Below, one piece after another: positions 25,325 through 33,302 of a stretch of DNA of 64,000 bases. The notes beneath the pieces are model-generated. The model saw nothing but the letters and a program-made list of their open reading frames with translations, searched no databases and was not told where the DNA came from. The DNA is from Treponema sp. Lineage in GTDB: Bacteria; Spirochaetota; Spirochaetia; Treponematales; Breznakiellaceae. Location: positions 1 to 64,000 of the forward strand of contig JAITLC010000011.1 in NCBI GenBank assembly GCA_031278095.1. The letters are read 5' to 3'. Position 1 is the stretch's first letter, and each line of letters begins with the position of its first letter. Both the position numbers and the translations under genes were made by a program.

Positions 25325-27820
25325 CTTTACAACTATATTCACAAGCTTGTCCGTCACCGTTATTACCTTTACTACGGTTTTGCCTTCGAGCCAGCCTTTA
25401 ATGGCGGGCAGGGATTGAGCCTCTTTTTCAAGTTCTTCTTTGGCAGTACCGGCGGCGGCGGTAAACTTGTCCCGCAGTTTGCCGTTAATCTGTACCACGA
25501 TGGTTTTTTCGCTGTCCGCTGCCAAACCGGGATCGAAAACAGGCCAGGAGCTCTTTGACACTGATTCCGTGTGCCCCAGCTTTTCCCACAGTTCCTCCCC
25601 GAGGTGCGGCGCATATGCGGAAACCATGATCACCAGAGGCTCCCAGAGGGAGGGGGGAACCTTCTCCAGTTTGGCAAGCTCGCTTGAGTACACCATCATT
25701 GCGCTTATTGCCGTATTGAAGTTGAGGGCCGCCGTATCTTCGGAAACCTTCCTGATGGTCTTGTGGAGGAGTTTTAACGTTTCTTTTTCGATTTTCCCTT
25801 CGTTTCCAACTTTCTCCCCTATGCTCCAGAGCCGTTCCAGGAACCGCGAAACCCCCACGAGCCCCGCGGTCATCCAGGGTTTGCTTACCTCAAGCGGCCC
25901 CATGAACATCTCGTAAACCCGCATTGAATCTGCGCCGTAATCACGGATAATGTCGTCGGGGTTGACAACATTCCCGCGGCTCTTGCTCATCTTCTGGTTG
26001 TCCTCGCCAAGGATCATTCCCTGGTTGATAAGCCGCCGGAAAGGCTCCTTTGTATTTACCAGCCCCAGGTCGTAGAGAACCTTGTGCCAGAAACGGCTGT
26101 AGAGAAGGTGCAGCACCGCATGTTCCGCTCCACCCACATAGAGATCCACCGGAGCCCAGTAGTTGATCGCATCTTTTCCTGCAAAAGCAGCGCTGTTTTT
26201 GGGATCGAGGTAACGGAGATAGTACCAGCAGGAACCGGCCCACTGCGGCATGGTGTTGGTTTCCCGCCGGGCCTTGCCGCCGCATACGGGACAGGTAGTG
26301 TTGACCCATTCGTCAATCCCGGCCAGGGGACTTTCCCCGGTACCTGTCGGCGTGTAACGTTTCACTTCGGGGAGTTCCAGCGGAAGATCTTTTTCCTCCA
26401 GCGGCACAATCGCAGAGCCGCGTTCGGCGCCGCATTTCTCGCAGTGCAGCACCGGAATGGGCTCCCCCCAGTAACGCTGCCGGCTGAAGATCCAGTCGCG
26501 CAGCTTGTAGTTTACGGCCCCCTCGCCTATGCCCTGCTCTTCAAGCCAGGCGCATACCGCCTTGATCGCCTCCGCTGTAGAAAGGCCGTTGAACTGCCCG
26601 GAGTTTACCGCATAGCCATAAGCGGCGGTACACTCTGCGGGCTCCGCCGAATAATCCCGGCCCGGTTCAGGCGGCTTTGGATCCACAACCTGTATGACAG
26701 GCAGTCCGAATGTCTTTGCAAAGTCCCAGTCCCGCTCATCGTGGGCGGGAACGGCCATGATGGCCCCGGTGCCGTAGCTTATCAGTACATAATCCGCCGC
26801 CCAGATGGGGATCTTTTTTCCGTTGACAGGATTGATGGCATAGGCCCCGGTAAAGACGCCGGTCTTCTCCTTTGCAAGGTCCGTGCGCTCAAGATCGCTC
26901 TTGCGAGCGGCGGCTTCAAGATAGGCCGTCACCGCCTCCTTCTGTTCCGCGGTAGTAATTCTGTTTACCAGGGGATGTTCGGGCGCCAGTACCATATAGG
27001 TGGCCCCAAAGAGGGTGTCGGGCCGGGTCGTGTAAATTTCGATGAAAAGTTCTTCGGCCTCTTCATGCGGCAGTTTTGCCGCCGGCGTTCCCGCGGCATC
27101 CGCATCAACCCTGAAGATCACATTGGCGCCTTCGCTTTTGCCGATCCAGTTCCGCTGCATCAACTTTACAGGTTCAGGCCAGTCAAGTTCATCTAGATCC
27201 TCCAGCAGCCGTTCCGCATACGCGGTAATTTTGAGAATCCACTGGCGGATGCGTTTACGGGTTACCTTTTCGCCGCAGCGCTCGCAGCAGCCGTCCTTCA
27301 CTTCCTCATTGGCAAGCCCCGTCTTGCAGGAAGGACACCAGTTGATAGGAGTCTCCGCCTCGTAGGCCAGCCCCTTTTCAAAAAGCTTGAGGAAGATCCA
27401 CTGAGTCCATTTGAAGTAATCCGTGTCGGAAGTTACCACCTCCCTGTCCCAGTCGTAGGAGAAGCCCAGAGATTTAATCTGACTGCGGAAACGATCGATA
27501 TTGGCCTTTGTCGTCAGTGCGGGATGGGTTCCCGTCTGTATGGCATAGTTTTCCGCGGGCAGCCCAAAACTATCAAAACCCATTGGGTGCAGTACATTGT
27601 ACCCGTTCATGCGGAGGTAGCGGCAGTAGATATCCGTAGCGGTGTAGCCCTCAGGATGCCCGACATGGAGTCCCTGTCCCGAAGGGTAGGGAAACATATC
27701 CAGCACATAGCGCCGCTTCTCCTTGGGGAAGGACGGGTCTTCCTCAGCCCTGAAAGTCTTATGTTCTTCCCAGTACTTTTGCCACTTGGGTTCAATCTCA
27801 CTGAAGGGGTATTTCGCCAT
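25322..27820 (-). CDS. leuS: leucyl-tRNA synthetase
   Basis: An 832-residue class I synthetase. It has the HIGH-type motif in [10 protein letters not shown] (near 50), zinc-like Cys knuckles (CPSCK, CERCG near 160-180; CEKCG, CPVCGG in the CP core), the CP1 editing domain (about 220-410, with [12 protein letters not shown]), and KMSKS in [10 protein letters not shown] near 620. A C-terminal anticodon domain and a small tail end in VNIVVK. Length and order match bacterial LeuRS. Start ATG 27820 with AAGGAG upstream. The stop codon is provided by a dispersed hairpin element. Confidence 0.95.
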   Translation of the reverse strand: MAKYPFSEIEPKWQKYWEEHKTFRAEEDPSFPKEKRRYVLDMFPYPSGQGLHVGHPEGYTATDIYCRYLRMNGYNVLHPMGFDSFGLPAENYAIQTGTHPALTTKANIDRFRSQIKSLGFSYDWDREVVTSDTDYFKWTQWIFLKLFEKGLAYEAETPINWCPSCKTGLANEEVKDGCCERCGEKVTRKRIRQWILKITAYAERLLEDLDELDWPEPVKLMQRNWIGKSEGANVIFRVDADAAGTPAAKLPHEEAEELFIEIYTTRPDTLFGATYMVLAPEHPLVNRITTAEQKEAVTAYLEAAARKSDLERTDLAKEKTGVFTGAYAINPVNGKKIPIWAADYVLISYGTGAIMAVPAHDERDWDFAKTFGLPVIQVVDPKPPEPGRDYSAEPAECTAAYGYAVNSGQFNGLSTAEAIKAVCAWLEEQGIGEGAVNYKLRDWIFSRQRYWGEPIPVLHCEKCGAERGSAIVPLEEKDLPLELPEVKRYTPTGTGESPLAGIDEWVNTTCPVCGGKARRETNTMPQWAGSCWYYLRYLDPKNSAAFAGKDAINYWAPVDLYVGGAEHAVLHLLYSRFWHKVLYDLGLVNTKEPFRRLINQGMILGEDNQKMSKSRGNVVNPDDIIRDYGADSMRVYEMFMGPLEVSKPWMTAGLVGVSRFLERLWSIGEKVGNEGKIEKETLKLLHKTIRKVSEDTAALNFNTAISAMMVYSSELAKLEKVPPSLWEPLVIMVSAYAPHLGEELWEKLGHTESVSKSSWPVFDPGLAADSEKTIVVQINGKLRDKFTAAAGTAKEELEKEAQSLPAIKGWLEGKTVVKVITVTDKLVNIVVK

Positions 27821-27852
27821 ACGGGGGGCTCCTTATGCTAACACGACGACTT

Positions 27853-27875
27853 GTCCGCAAAGCCGGTTGCTTTAC
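27853..27875. repeat. half hairpin of the GTCTGTCCGCAAA type
   Basis: TTGTCCGCAAAGCCGGTTGCTTT matches the left arm and loop of the complete hairpin at 49789-49823; the right arm is missing. It lies upstream of leuS. Confidence 0.6.
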
Positions 27876-27922
27876 CTCTATATAGTACCCTCCGTTCCCT
27901 TCTCTTTCAATCCCGCTAAGGA

Positions 27923-28041
27923 AGCACTGATTTATTCAATCGAGAATAAATCAGTGCTGCTTTAATGCGGTATGTGCGCCATGAAATGAGCACATACACA
28001 GGGAAACGCCGATTGACGTCGTTTAATCAGCGTTTCCCTAA
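27923..28041. repeat. cluster of three consecutive hairpins
   Basis: Hairpin 1: 15-bp perfect stem AGCACTGATTTATTC, loop 6 (27923-27958). Hairpin 2: GTATGTGC / GCACATAC, loop 12 (27970-27997). Hairpin 3: AGGGAAACGC / GCGTTTCCCT (28000-28039) with an inner GATT/AATC step. The last 17 bases (AATCAGCGTTTCCCTAA) recur exactly at 49767-49783 beside another hairpin cluster. The function is unknown; possibilities are terminator, REP-like element or small RNA. Confidence 0.8.
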
Positions 28042-28044
28042 AGG

Positions 28045-28347
28045 TATCAGACACCCGTATCCAAACTTAAACTTGACCCGTAACTTTTCCCAAACTTCCC
28101 TGCTGAGGTTCACAGGAGAGAACCGGGAATTGGCGCTCTCCTTTATGCGGGGCCTGATACCTCCGGAGGAAGAGCCTTCCCGGATATATGCCCCCTCTCA
28201 CGGCTCAGGACGTTTCCCATACCGCACCAGTACCATTGGGGCAGCCATTTTCCCGGAGCCTTCCGGCACCTACAGTCCAGGCCGATATACTCCGGACAGT
28301 GCCTTTCGCCCGGATAAAAGCCGGCGGCAGAAGAATGTGGCTGTCGA
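28045..28347. other. region without a supported gene
   Basis: Open frames cross this stretch (27965-28516 being the longest), but they begin inside the hairpin cluster, have no ribosome site and show no recognisable motifs. It may hold a decayed gene. Nothing else is identified. Confidence 0.5.
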
Positions 28348-28506
28348 ATGGCTCAAATCTCCCGCAATGCAATCAAATCGGGCATGGCCGGCAGCCTTAT
28401 CCGGCTTGACTCTCATCCAAACTGTCCGCCCTATAATCCTGCGGCTTCAACCGCACGTATCGCATGGCTTACCAGCGCCTATGTCCGGAAAGACCCTAAG
28501 CGGTAA
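28348..28506 (+). other. possible 52-residue small ORF or gene remnant
   Basis: The frame starting ATG 28348 encodes 52 residues with a patterned, protein-like composition: SRNAIKSGMAGS, then NCPPYNP, then ARIAWLTSAYVR. The G-x2-AG ... CPxY ... AW spacing loosely recalls ribosome-modulation-factor-like small proteins, but this is a weak, unaided impression. There is no ribosome site, and an in-frame TAA lies about 30 bases upstream. It ends three bases before the stop of the convergent GNAT-like gene. It could equally be the 3' remnant of a lost gene. Confidence 0.25.
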
Positions 28507-28508
28507 AA

Positions 28509-29660
28509 CTATTTGAAAGGCAGCTCCGCATTCAGGAGGGCAATGTTCTCTTCCTCATGAAGATTGACGGCATCGATATTGTTTATGAATAGCTGTTCCA
28601 GCAACGGATCAAAGAATTTGTGCCAGCTCCGGTTGGAACAAAGCCGGAATCCCCGGCGGATCTTGTGCGCCGATCCCGCCCCCGGATCAAAAAAATGGAT
28701 GCCTTCGCGGATACACCAGTCCATCGGCGCATAGTAACACGCCGCAAAGTGAAGATTGCGAATCTCTTCATAGGCGCCCCAGTAGCGGCCCCAGATTCTG
28801 TCGTTCTTGCGGACAAGAAAGGCAAGAGCCAGAATTTCGCCGCCTCTGCGGGCTTCAACAAAGGCAAGTCTTTTACGGTATTCCCTTTCAAGATACATAA
28901 AAAATTTTTCGTTTACCCAGCGGGCGTCCCAGGGATAAAATTTATCATTGGTAATGGTAAAGAGTTCAAACATCTTCCGGAAATGTTCTTCACTTGCCTT
29001 TTCTCCTTCCACGATGCCGACCACGATTCCCTGCCCGGAAGGGCTGCGGTATTCCTTGCGGATGTTTTTCCGTTGTCCCTTGGAAAAAAGATCCAGGTAC
29101 GCGTCAAAGTTTTTAAAATCATGATTCTGCCAGAGATAGTGGGAATGTTTCCATGCGGTGTATCCCAGGGAGGGCAGTATCCGTGAAAGGCCGGGATCGG
29201 CAAAGAGAAGGCTCAGGGAAGCGATATTGTTCTGCCTGCACACTTTTTCCGCCGCATCAAGAATAAGGGCAGTAACCGTATCGCCTGAAATTTCTTTCGT
29301 ATGCAGAAAATGATAGCCCTCGGCAGGAGTTGCCGGTACGGTTCCCACAAGTTTCGGATACCAGTGACGCCTGAGTGAATGAGCCGCTTCCGCCCAAAAG
29401 TAATCGTAAATATATTCACCGTCACTGTTGGTCTTCAGGTAAAAGGGAGCGGCGGCAAGCAGCCTTTCTCCCGACCAGAGTGTGAAGTGCAGGGGATGCC
29501 AGCCGGTTTGGGGACTTATGCTGCCCGATGTTTCCATGGCGGAAAGCCATTCCCATTCGAGGAAGGGAAGATCGTTTTCACCTGTTAACGCATTCCACTG
29601 TTCACGTTTTATCCGGTCAATGGAACGCAGGATCTTTAATTCATATCCGGCTGCCGCCAT
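28509..29660 (-). CDS. GNAT-like/FemAB-related acyltransferase (COG3146 type)
   Basis: A 383-residue protein resembling the 'peptidogalycan biosynthesis'/DUF482 family, which has the double-GNAT fold of FemAB-type aminoacyl transferases. Recognisable stretches are DLPFLEWEWLSAMETSGS near residue 30, KGQRKNIRKEYRS near 190, and the C-terminal FDPGAGSAHKIRRGF near 340, characteristic of the family. No signal peptide, so cytoplasmic. The substrate is not established for the family. The start at 29660 overlaps the ttcA stop by 20 bases; longer frames to 29777 only retranslate ttcA. It is the last gene of the queH operon. Confidence 0.75.
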   Translation of the reverse strand: MAAAGYELKILRSIDRIKREQWNALTGENDLPFLEWEWLSAMETSGSISPQTGWHPLHFTLWSGERLLAAAPFYLKTNSDGEYIYDYFWAEAAHSLRRHWYPKLVGTVPATPAEGYHFLHTKEISGDTVTALILDAAEKVCRQNNIASLSLLFADPGLSRILPSLGYTAWKHSHYLWQNHDFKNFDAYLDLFSKGQRKNIRKEYRSPSGQGIVVGIVEGEKASEEHFRKMFELFTITNDKFYPWDARWVNEKFFMYLEREYRKRLAFVEARRGGEILALAFLVRKNDRIWGRYWGAYEEIRNLHFAACYYAPMDWCIREGIHFFDPGAGSAHKIRRGFRLCSNRSWHKFFDPLLEQLFINNIDAVNLHEEENIALLNAELPFK

Positions 29661-30390
29661 CCTGAACCTCTTCGGTAATGGAAAGGGCCCTGAAGATGCG
29701 CCGTTTAACTGCGCCGGAATTACCGGTAAATGCGGCAATTTTTCCCCGAATCTCCTTCCGTTTGGAATTAAGCCCATAGGGGCAGGTACATGCCGCCTTC
29801 AGTATTTCAAGTTTATCCGCGCAGGAGATGATCTGCCGTTCTTCGAGAAGCCCCAGGGGCCGGATAAGGCTTACCGGATACTTGCGGTATCTGAGAAGCA
29901 CGGGCATGGTAGAAATTGTACCCTTTTCGGTAAGATTCATAAAAAAAGTTTCGATGATGTCATCCAGATGGTGCCCCAGGGCTATCTTGCTGAAATTGCC
30001 TTCCACGGCGTAGCGCAGTAACTCTGTGCGGCGTTGGGTGGAACACCAGTAACAGTTCATCTTTTTCCCCGGTTTCAGCCGTCCGGTGACGGGAACCGGA
30101 AGATCGGTAAAGGGGATACCCCATTCATCAAGACGATTTTTAAGTTCTCCCTTCCTGCAGCAGGCACAGAAATCGCTTGAAATATGCAGGGCTTCAAGGG
30201 TGTATTCAAATTGCAGTGACTTTTTTAGTGTCGAAAGCGCCCAGGCCAGGGTGCTTGAATCCTTTCCTCCCGAAACGGCGATAAGGATACGGTCACCTTT
30301 TTCCACAAGACCGAATTCCAGAATTGCCCTGGCACAAAGTTTCCGCACAATTTCTGCTGCTCCTGCACGGCGGAGAAACCTGTCTGCCAT
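29641..30390 (-). CDS. ttcA: TtcA-like tRNA 2-thiolation ATPase
   Basis: A 249-residue PP-loop ATPase of the TtcA/TilS superfamily. The ATP-binding SGGKDSSTLAW is near residue 40. Cys-x2-Cys pairs that could hold an Fe-S cluster are CACC (near 76) and CYWC (near 113), with a further CTCPYG near 200. The helix GHHLDDIIETFFMNL matches TtcA. TtcA thiolates cytidine 32 in tRNA using an Fe-S cluster; the exact target here is inferred. It abuts tcdA with no gap, and the neighbours (TcdA, QueH) also modify tRNA, which supports the assignment. Confidence 0.85.
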   Translation of the reverse strand: MADRFLRRAGAAEIVRKLCARAILEFGLVEKGDRILIAVSGGKDSSTLAWALSTLKKSLQFEYTLEALHISSDFCACCRKGELKNRLDEWGIPFTDLPVPVTGRLKPGKKMNCYWCSTQRRTELLRYAVEGNFSKIALGHHLDDIIETFFMNLTEKGTISTMPVLLRYRKYPVSLIRPLGLLEERQIISCADKLEILKAACTCPYGLNSKRKEIRGKIAAFTGNSGAVKRRIFRALSITEEVQDGGSRI

Positions 30391-31173
30391 CTATAAACCG
30401 GTTATGTCCCGTATCACGAGGCTTGCCAGTACCATTCCCGCAGCGGCCGTAACCATAACGGAACTGCCATTAATGACTTTTTTTGAAGAACACCATTCGT
30501 GTGTCCCGGGACTGCAGAAACAGGCGCCGCTTCCACAGGAAACCGGTATATCATCATGCCGGAGAAGGTTTTCCGTGCTGTATACCGTGGTGAAGCTGCC
30601 GGAAAAGCCGCGTTTCTTTAGGCCCTGCCTTACAAGCCGGGCCAGGGCGCAGCCATGTGTCTGCCAGATGTCCGCCGTTTTGATGCAGGTGGGATCAAGT
30701 TTTCCCGCCATTCCCATGGAAGAATAGACCCGTACTCCGGCCCGGGCGCAGGCTTCAATAAGATCCAGCTTGCTGGAAAGGCTGTCGATTGCGTCGATAA
30801 CATAGTCCGCCTTTTCAATGCCGAAGAGGGAGGAATTTTCCCGTGAGTAAACTTCCTCCCAGGTTTCAATGGTGCAACGGGGATTGATGTCGAGAAGCCG
30901 TTCCCCCAGCGCTTCAACTTTCGCTTTACCGAGACTGGAGACGAAGGCTTCGGACTGGCGGTTGATATTGGTGATACAAACTCTGTCGGAATCAACAAGG
31001 GCAATACAGCCGATGTCCGAACGCGCCAGGGCTTCCGCGGCCCAGGAACCCACGCCCCCGATCCCGAAAACCAGTACCCGTTTCTGTTCAAGCTCCCTGA
31101 GTTTTTCCGTTCCGGTTATGATGGCCAGCCTTTGAAAGGCCGGATTGATACTATCCAATACCTTCCCTCTCAA
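30391..31173 (-). CDS. tcdA: tRNA threonylcarbamoyladenosine dehydratase (TcdA/CsdL)
   Basis: A 260-residue E1-like/ThiF-fold enzyme that cyclises t6A37 of ANN-decoding tRNAs to ct6A using ATP. The nucleotide motif GIGGVGSWAAEALARS lies near residue 37, with the family's LVDSDRVCITNINRQ near 60 and the catalytic Cys region around CGSGACFC. The C-terminus carries a hydrophobic stretch (VMVTAAAGMVLASLVI) that in some homologues anchors the protein to the membrane. It overlaps queH by 4 bases and abuts ttcA, forming a tRNA-modification operon. Confidence 0.88.
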   Translation of the reverse strand: MRGKVLDSINPAFQRLAIITGTEKLRELEQKRVLVFGIGGVGSWAAEALARSDIGCIALVDSDRVCITNINRQSEAFVSSLGKAKVEALGERLLDINPRCTIETWEEVYSRENSSLFGIEKADYVIDAIDSLSSKLDLIEACARAGVRVYSSMGMAGKLDPTCIKTADIWQTHGCALARLVRQGLKKRGFSGSFTTVYSTENLLRHDDIPVSCGSGACFCSPGTHEWCSSKKVINGSSVMVTAAAGMVLASLVIRDITGL

Positions 31174-31769
31174 GCCCTCTGCGCCGCGTAACGTTCTTCT
31201 TCACTGAAGATACAGCCGCAGTATTTCTGCATGTAAAGCCCCATTCCCCGCGCCTCTTTTTGACCTTCACGGTAACGGGGACGGAAGTCACGGTAGAAAA
31301 AGGCGATACCGTAGACACCCGCGAGTTCTTCGGCTGTCTTTTTGATAAGCCCGTGATCCTGCCAGGGACTGACAAGCAGGCTTGTGCTGAAGTGGCTGTA
31401 ACCGTTGTCCGCCCCGTAGCGTGCCGTTTTCTCAAGCCGCATCCTGTAGCAGGAGACGCAGCGCCTGTTTCCGTTTTCGGGCCCTGCTTCAGGATCCGGA
31501 ACACTCAGCCGGAATCCGAATGGATCGGAGTTCCCCTCCCGATAAACGATGCGTATAAAGGATCGTAAACCGTATTCTTCTTCGATACGGAGATCCAGAT
31601 TGCGGGAAGCGGCAAAACTGACAAGAGATTCTCTGCGCTTTGAATATTCGGTAAAGGGATGTATGTTGGGATTGTACCAGTACAGATCCGGCTGTATGCC
31701 TTCCTCCAAAAGAACCGGAACAGAGCCCGAAGCGCAGGGGCCGCAGCAGGTATGAAACAGTAGACGCAT
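31170..31769 (-). CDS. queH: epoxyqueuosine reductase QueH
   Basis: A 199-residue enzyme of the QueH (former DUF208) family, which reduces epoxyqueuosine in tRNA to queuosine and replaces QueG in many anaerobes. Its [4Fe-4S] and metal ligands are visible: HTCCGPC near residue 6, RRCVSCYRMRL near 101, and KYCGCIFSEEERY near the C-terminus. It is first in the queH-tcdA-ttcA-GNAT operon. Start ATG 31769 lies five bases after a consensus -10 box, so its mRNA is probably leaderless. Confidence 0.93.
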   Translation of the reverse strand: MRLLFHTCCGPCASGSVPVLLEEGIQPDLYWYNPNIHPFTEYSKRRESLVSFAASRNLDLRIEEEYGLRSFIRIVYREGNSDPFGFRLSVPDPEAGPENGNRRCVSCYRMRLEKTARYGADNGYSHFSTSLLVSPWQDHGLIKKTAEELAGVYGIAFFYRDFRPRYREGQKEARGMGLYMQKYCGCIFSEEERYAAQRA

Positions 31770-31804
31770 GATTTATTATAGTGGAGGCTGTTCCAAAATG
31801 TCAA
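31770..31804 (-). promoter_or_regulatory. queH operon promoter, -35 inside a dispersed repeat; leaderless
   Basis: Minus strand: -35 TTGACA (31799-31804), 18-bp spacer, perfect -10 TATAAT (31775-31780), five bases, then ATG. The -35 lies in the centre of the GAGGCTGTTCC-type hairpin at 31784-31821, where other copies read TTCAA instead of TGTCAA. Confidence 0.8.
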
Positions 31805-31821
31805 ATTTTGGAATACGCTCA
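31784..31821. repeat. dispersed hairpin, GAGGCTGTTCC family, copy 6
   Basis: GAGGCTGTTCCAAAA on the left and ATTTTGGAATACGCTCA on the right. It carries the -35 box of queH. Just beyond (31829-31866) is a weaker GGGGAAAAC / GTTTCCC repeat resembling hairpin 3 at 28000. Confidence 0.8.
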
Positions 31822-31881
31822 GTGTTTCGGGGAAAACACGCCTATGCATAAAAATCGTTTCCCTCCCTTCTTTTACAACAA

Positions 31882-31917
31882 TTGTATGTTTCATCGTTCT
31901 GATGCTATCATGTAATG
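31882..31917 (+). promoter_or_regulatory. promoter of lactate-racemase-domain gene; leaderless
   Basis: -35 TTGTAT (31882-31887), 18 bp, extended -10 TGC-TATCAT ending at 31911. ATG codons follow after three bases (31915) and six bases (31918). No ribosome site. Confidence 0.6.
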
Positions 31918-33222
31918 ATGAGTGGAATAATCAGCCGCCTGTGTGCGGAAGTCCCTTTGCCCAAAATGATAAGAGTCAGGCAGCTCTTTGACCGGGGAAG
32001 AATTGAAACGGCGGATATTCCTTTTGCGGTGCTCAAAGAGATTAGCCTGAGCGAACTGGGCGATCCTGTCAAACCGGGTATGCGTATAGCCATTACCTGC
32101 GGCAGCCGGGGAGTGGCAAACATTGCGCTCATTATCCGTGCGCTGGCGGATTTTGTCAGATCGAGAGGCGCCCATCCTTTTGTCCTTCCTGCCATGGGCA
32201 GTCACGGAGGCGCCACCGGCGAAGGACAGCGGGCCTTAATCGAATCCTACGGAGTTACCGAAGAATTTACCGGATGTCCGATCCTCTCTTCCATGGAAAC
32301 GGTTGAAATAGGCCGGAGCGATGAGGGTCTTGGACCGGGAGCTTCGCCGGGTTTCCCGGTGCGTATCGATAAAAACGCCGCCCTCTCCGATGGTATCATT
32401 GTTGCGGGCCGGATCAAGCCCCATACGGATTTCCGCGGCCCCTACGAAAGCGGGATCATGAAGATGATGGCCATAGGGCTGGGAAAACGGGAAGGGGCCG
32501 ATATCTGCCATAATCCCGGTTTTGCCAACATGGCGCGTATGGTAGCGCTCTTCGGCAGAACCATTATCAGGCATGCGCCGGTGATACTGGGTTTCGGAAT
32601 TCTGGAAAACGCGTGCGGAGAAACCTGCAGATTTGCCGCGATGCGGCCCGATGAAATCGAAGCAAAAGAACCTCTGCTTCTCGAAGAGGCCCGCGCTCAT
32701 CTTCCGCTTATTCATTTTGACAGTGCAGATGTACTGGTGGTTGACAGAATCGGCAAGGACATTTCCGGAGACGGCATGGATCCCAACATTACGGGGGCAA
32801 GTCCCTGTTCCCCCTTCGTGGAAGGCGGACTTAAATCCGGGCGTACCGTGATACTGGATCTGACGGAGGCGACTCACGGTTCCGCCATGGGTATGGGAGC
32901 GGCGCATACCATTACCCGGAGGCTTTTCAACAAGATCGACTACGAAGCCACCTATATAAATGCCGTAACAAGCAGAGGATTGGATTTTGTGAGGATTCCC
33001 TGCATTCTTGAATCCGACCGTGAAGCGGTACAGCTTGCCCTGAGGACTGCTGTCGGCGCGGATCCTCTGCATCCCAGGATTATCCGTATTGCCGACAGTA
33101 TTCATACCGAAACACTATTTATCTCGGAAGCGATGAAGGAAGAGGCTTTGAAAAATTCCCGAATAGAAATTGAAGGAGAGGCCGAAGAATGGCCCTTTGA
33201 CGAAACAGGTAATCTGTGGTAA
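31918..33222 (+). CDS. lactate racemase domain (DUF2088/LarA-like) protein
   Basis: A 434-residue protein with the LarA N-terminal fold. The signatures include an early glycine-rich loop (TCGSRGVAN near 62), PAMGSHGGATGEGQ near 88, and GRIKPHTDFRGPYESGIMKM near 162. The family includes nickel-pincer lactate racemase and other hydroxyacid epimerases or racemases. This member is closer to the DUF2088 branch that lacks adjacent larB/larC genes, and none are visible here, so the substrate is unknown. It is monocistronic and divergent from queH. The start could be 31915 or 31918; 31918 fits the six-base spacing seen at other leaderless genes. Confidence 0.75.
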   Translation: MSGIISRLCAEVPLPKMIRVRQLFDRGRIETADIPFAVLKEISLSELGDPVKPGMRIAITCGSRGVANIALIIRALADFVRSRGAHPFVLPAMGSHGGATGEGQRALIESYGVTEEFTGCPILSSMETVEIGRSDEGLGPGASPGFPVRIDKNAALSDGIIVAGRIKPHTDFRGPYESGIMKMMAIGLGKREGADICHNPGFANMARMVALFGRTIIRHAPVILGFGILENACGETCRFAAMRPDEIEAKEPLLLEEARAHLPLIHFDSADVLVVDRIGKDISGDGMDPNITGASPCSPFVEGGLKSGRTVILDLTEATHGSAMGMGAAHTITRRLFNKIDYEATYINAVTSRGLDFVRIPCILESDREAVQLALRTAVGADPLHPRIIRIADSIHTETLFISEAMKEEALKNSRIEIEGEAEEWPFDETGNLW

Positions 33223-33260
33223 AGAAGGGCAGGCAAGCGGGGAGGGGCATCGGTCTGTTA

Positions 33261-33298
33261 AGCTTGTTTCGAAAAATTTAAGTTTTGGAACCGGCTCA
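33261..33298. repeat. dispersed hairpin, GAGGCTGTTCC family, copy 7
   Basis: AGCTTGTTTCGAAAAATTT on the left and AAGTTTTGGAACCGGCTCA on the right, between convergent genes, four bases from the sbcC stop. Confidence 0.75.
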
Positions 33299-33302
33299 AC
33301 TA

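Noticed and set aside
27965-28516. 183-codon plus-strand frame
   Set aside because: It starts inside the hairpin cluster, lacks a ribosome site, is rich in Pro/Arg/Ser and matches nothing I know.
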